A DNA stretch of 64,000 bases. It comes from Acanthamoeba sp. SK_2022b. Taxonomy: Eukaryota; Discosea; Longamoebia; Acanthamoebidae. The position numbers and the translations under genes were made by a program. Positions 61,508 to 64,000 of the stretch are shown here, in pieces (positions within the stretch are counted from its first letter, which is position 1; every line of letters begins with the position of its first letter). A model generated the notes under the pieces. It saw nothing but the letters and a program-made list of their open reading frames with translations, was not told the origin of the DNA and did not search any database. Location: assembly GCA_027943245.1 (NCBI GenBank), contig JANDJZ010000309.1:20001-84000 (forward strand). Direction: 5' to 3'.

Positions 61508-62683
61508 TGGAAGGGTCTCTGCACCCGTCCGCAAGCTGAACGACCATAGTGTTTAGCGCTGCACAACTGAAGTTGCTTTCTTTGCGTGAGCTGACTGGAA
61601 CTGTTGTCTGGACCAACCGCCCAAGTCGCCGCCTGCGAAACTGGTTTATATGGCCGGTAGCAGTTGCCGGCAGAGACACAAGTTCTCCTTGGTCCCTTCA
61701 GTTTGAGGCCTGCCACCAGCATGAATGATACAGGACCATCGTCTTCTGCGCTGTGTCTCAACTGACGCTCCTTTCTTTGCGAGCTGAATGGAACCTGTAT
61801 TGTGGACCAAGCCCCCAGTCGAAACTGCACGATCCCCCCTCCTCCCTTTCTTGCTACTAGTTGGTAGGTGACGACTGGTGGTCGAGGACCAACAAATATG
61901 GAGACCTGATGCATCAGCTTGGTGCACATATGTGGTTTTTAAGCCCGTAACCACGAGTTTGAAATCTATCTGTCACTTGTTGCTCAAGCTTTCCACGCGA
62001 CGTGGATGGAACGCTAGAACCAAGTAAAGGGAGTCGCAGTGTCCCCACGGGGCATCTCCTTGCTTTTATGCTTTTGTGTATCCCAAAATGACTGTTTCCT
62101 CTCTCTTTGTCTCTCTTTCTCCTACGGTACTAAGACCTGGCAAGACAAAGTGAGTCAGAGGATGAGGCGCAGGTACAAAAATCCTGCTCTGGCGTACTGG
62201 TGTGTGCAGGGTGGTGTTGGTTTCCAGGAAGAAGAGCTCTGACGAGCAGGCAGGGCATGCTGCACAGCGAGGTCGATCCTCATCAACGGGAACTGGCCAG
62301 TCTCGTCGCGACCACAGCGGCAGCACCGCTCTGCATAAATCTGCATCATGAGAAGTTATGTATGATTGCTGAGGACGGTGTTCCTTCCGGCCTCTGAGAC
62401 CTTGGCATATCTGCGCGCAACGAGAAGTGCGTGTGAGCCATGCTGCTCCATCCCAGACATGGGGTCGCGCAGGCCTGCGATCTAGCCGCCACTACGCCAG
62501 GGGCTGAGGCCACAGCACAGGCATGAGTACCCCTGGTCGCGGTGAGGAGAGGGGGGAGCTACCAGGTTCTTGGTGATCGTCTCGCTGAGGAGAAGCAGCC
62601 TTGAGTCACCCTGAACATGGCTGGTGGTAGCATTCACTCTTCTAAATAATAGATCCAAATGGTGTGTTGGAAGGAAAGCAGAA

Positions 62684-63613
62684 AACAGAGTGTTCAGAAA
62701 AAAGTAACAATGACTCTTTTGACAATGTACACTTTTCAGACACAAATGGAATAAAAATACACTGAGATATGTATCAGGCCTCAAAAAAAAGCTTCAAATT
62801 CTGTACACTGAGGTAAAACAGTTTTGAAAAACAGATGTTTTGTACTTGACAAAATGCATTGGTCAACATGGATTATGTTTAAATTGTTGGAACTTGATCT
62901 TCTAACCCTTCAAAAAAGTTAATCAGTACCTTGGTGCCAATTGAAAACAGTGGCCGAATGTCTTGGTGGGTAGTAAAAAACACATAACATGAAGAACTGG
63001 TTTTTCACAAACATCTTTTTTGCCTTGGTACCAATGCACATCGGGTCTGAGTGATTTTGTGACGACATGCCTGTTTTGCACATGCTACAGCTCAAATTTG
63101 GTCAAGATCTATGCATAAAGTGAAATTTCTTCTGAATACCTTGTATCTCACCCTCTGGGCTGGGGTGGAAGTAATGATGTGCATCAGTTCAACACTTCTC
63201 TTGTGGGTGAAGATCTTTTATGATGAAAAAGTGATATCTTGAAATGTACAAAATGCATAGAACGGAGTGTTCAAGAAAATGAGACACTGACTCATTTCTG
63301 TAGACCACATCTGTCTGGGAAGGTGTCCTAAATGTCTACAGCTGCATGACTGCTGATTTGACTGTTGACAACTGTAGACATTTTGAGAAGGGGCGGTGTC
63401 CTGAACACTCAGTTATAGATGCCTTGGGTCAAGTACATCTTTGGGCTGTGGTCAAACCACTGCATCAGGTCAACACTCACTTTAGTTGTTTTTTGATGAA
63501 AAAGTCACATTTGCAGATGTACAGAATATGCATGGGTTCACCTTGGGTCAGGCACATGGCATTTTTAGGTTCATTAAAAAGTTACATTGTTACTTTTTTC
63601 TGAACACTCTGTT
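62684..63613. mobile_element. Non-autonomous element with perfect 29-bp inverted ends
   Basis: 62684-62712 and 63585-63613 are perfect 29-bp reverse complements; both ends contain a TGTTCAGAAA-type motif related to the MITE at 8826. The 930-bp interior has no gene and carries a nested MITE at about 63262-63413. The right end plus flank also occurs at 4808-4860. Confidence 0.8.
63262..63413. mobile_element. Nested MITE
   Basis: Ends ACGGAGTGTTCA and TGAACACTCAGT with interior closely similar to 8826-8980 (for example the shared GCTGATTTGACTGTTGA). TA follows the right end; the left one has mutated. Confidence 0.7.
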
Positions 63614-64000
63614 AGAAAGATTATGATTAGACACCATGACATCATCAAGATCCTGAAACTGCAGGCCTATGAGAAAAACTGTGCCATCAATAGTGGAGCC
63701 CCTCATGGATTTCTTTGTGAGCTGACTGGAACCTGTTTGGACCAAGTCCCCAGTGTGGAACTGTTTGTTTTTCACTGTCTGGACCAACCACCCAAGTCAA
63801 AACTGGTTTTTTGGCTGGTAGAGTAGATATCACATTGGATGACTCCCCCAACCTGATGATTGTGTACATCCCCCTCCTCCCCTTCATGCTAGTTCCTACT
63901 ATATGGAGAACTGCATCTGCTTGGTGCCATTGGTTTTGAAGCCTGAGCCAGTTTGACATCTCTCACTTGTTGTTAGAGCTACCCATGTGGACCTGGATGG
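63614..64000. repeat. Dispersed repeat shared with 4808-5560
   Basis: Direct, CpG-poor match to 4815-4860, 5050-5150 and 5270-5530, including the order of segments. Truncated by the window end. Confidence 0.8.

Larger units (their letters stand above)
58147..62632. repeat. Large repeat R1, copy C (longest)
   Basis: Direct copy of 1-3180 with an insertion at 58357-59186 and the about 500-bp segment at 60042-60580 that copy A has lost. It has the complete long palindrome at 61375-61507 and lacks about 140 bp near 62456. Confidence 0.9.

Overview
The window is nuclear DNA of an intron-rich eukaryote, most likely a free-living protist. I read this from GT-AG introns of about 40-110 bp that must be spliced to keep the real genes in frame, AATAAA-type signals 20-50 nt after stop codons, long dinucleotide microsatellites, and eukaryotic families (C-type lectin domains, papain-type peptidases with signal peptides, a 7TM protein, Harbinger and hAT transposons). 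An amoebozoan is plausible, but I cannot assign a species from sequence alone.

Layout. (1) 1-24.1 kb and 44-64 kb are a mosaic of repeats, microsatellites, broken gene copies and transposon relics. One large repeat (R1) occurs three times in direct orientation (1-3180, 15447-17690, 58147-62632). A multi-exon gene relic (R2) occurs at 5.7-7.4 kb (minus) and 20.8-24.1 kb (plus). A TRM5-like tRNA methyltransferase pseudogene occurs at 11.4-12.9 kb (plus) and 46.1-47.3 kb (minus). Some repeat copies keep CpG; others (3.4-5.6, 8-11, 13.3-15.3, 51.3-51.9 kb) have lost nearly all of it. (2) 24.3-43.9 kb is a compact gene island of seven genes, six of them densely packed and all apparently secreted or membrane-targeted: a four-CTLD lectin-like protein (minus), a (GTDSDQG)10 repeat protein (plus), a papain-family pseudoenzyme with catalytic Cys replaced by Ser, a roughly 28-exon gene for a Cys-rich ectodomain joined to seven transmembrane segments, a short secreted protein, a papain-family peptidase with an intact catalytic triad, and a thioredoxin/PDI-like protein without CxxC (minus). 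(3) At 52521-54768 lies an apparently intact Harbinger-type transposon with inverted ends, a spliced DDE transposase and a divergent spliced Myb-like gene.

All gene-island products carry N-terminal hydrophobic leaders, so they probably act in the secretory pathway, digestive vacuole or cell surface. Their joint role (surface recognition, feeding or encystment) is inference. Exon models were built by hand from phase-compatible splice sites; the summed exon lengths are multiples of three for the lectin gene, the 7TM gene, both peptidases, the PDI-like gene and the Myb-like gene, which supports them.
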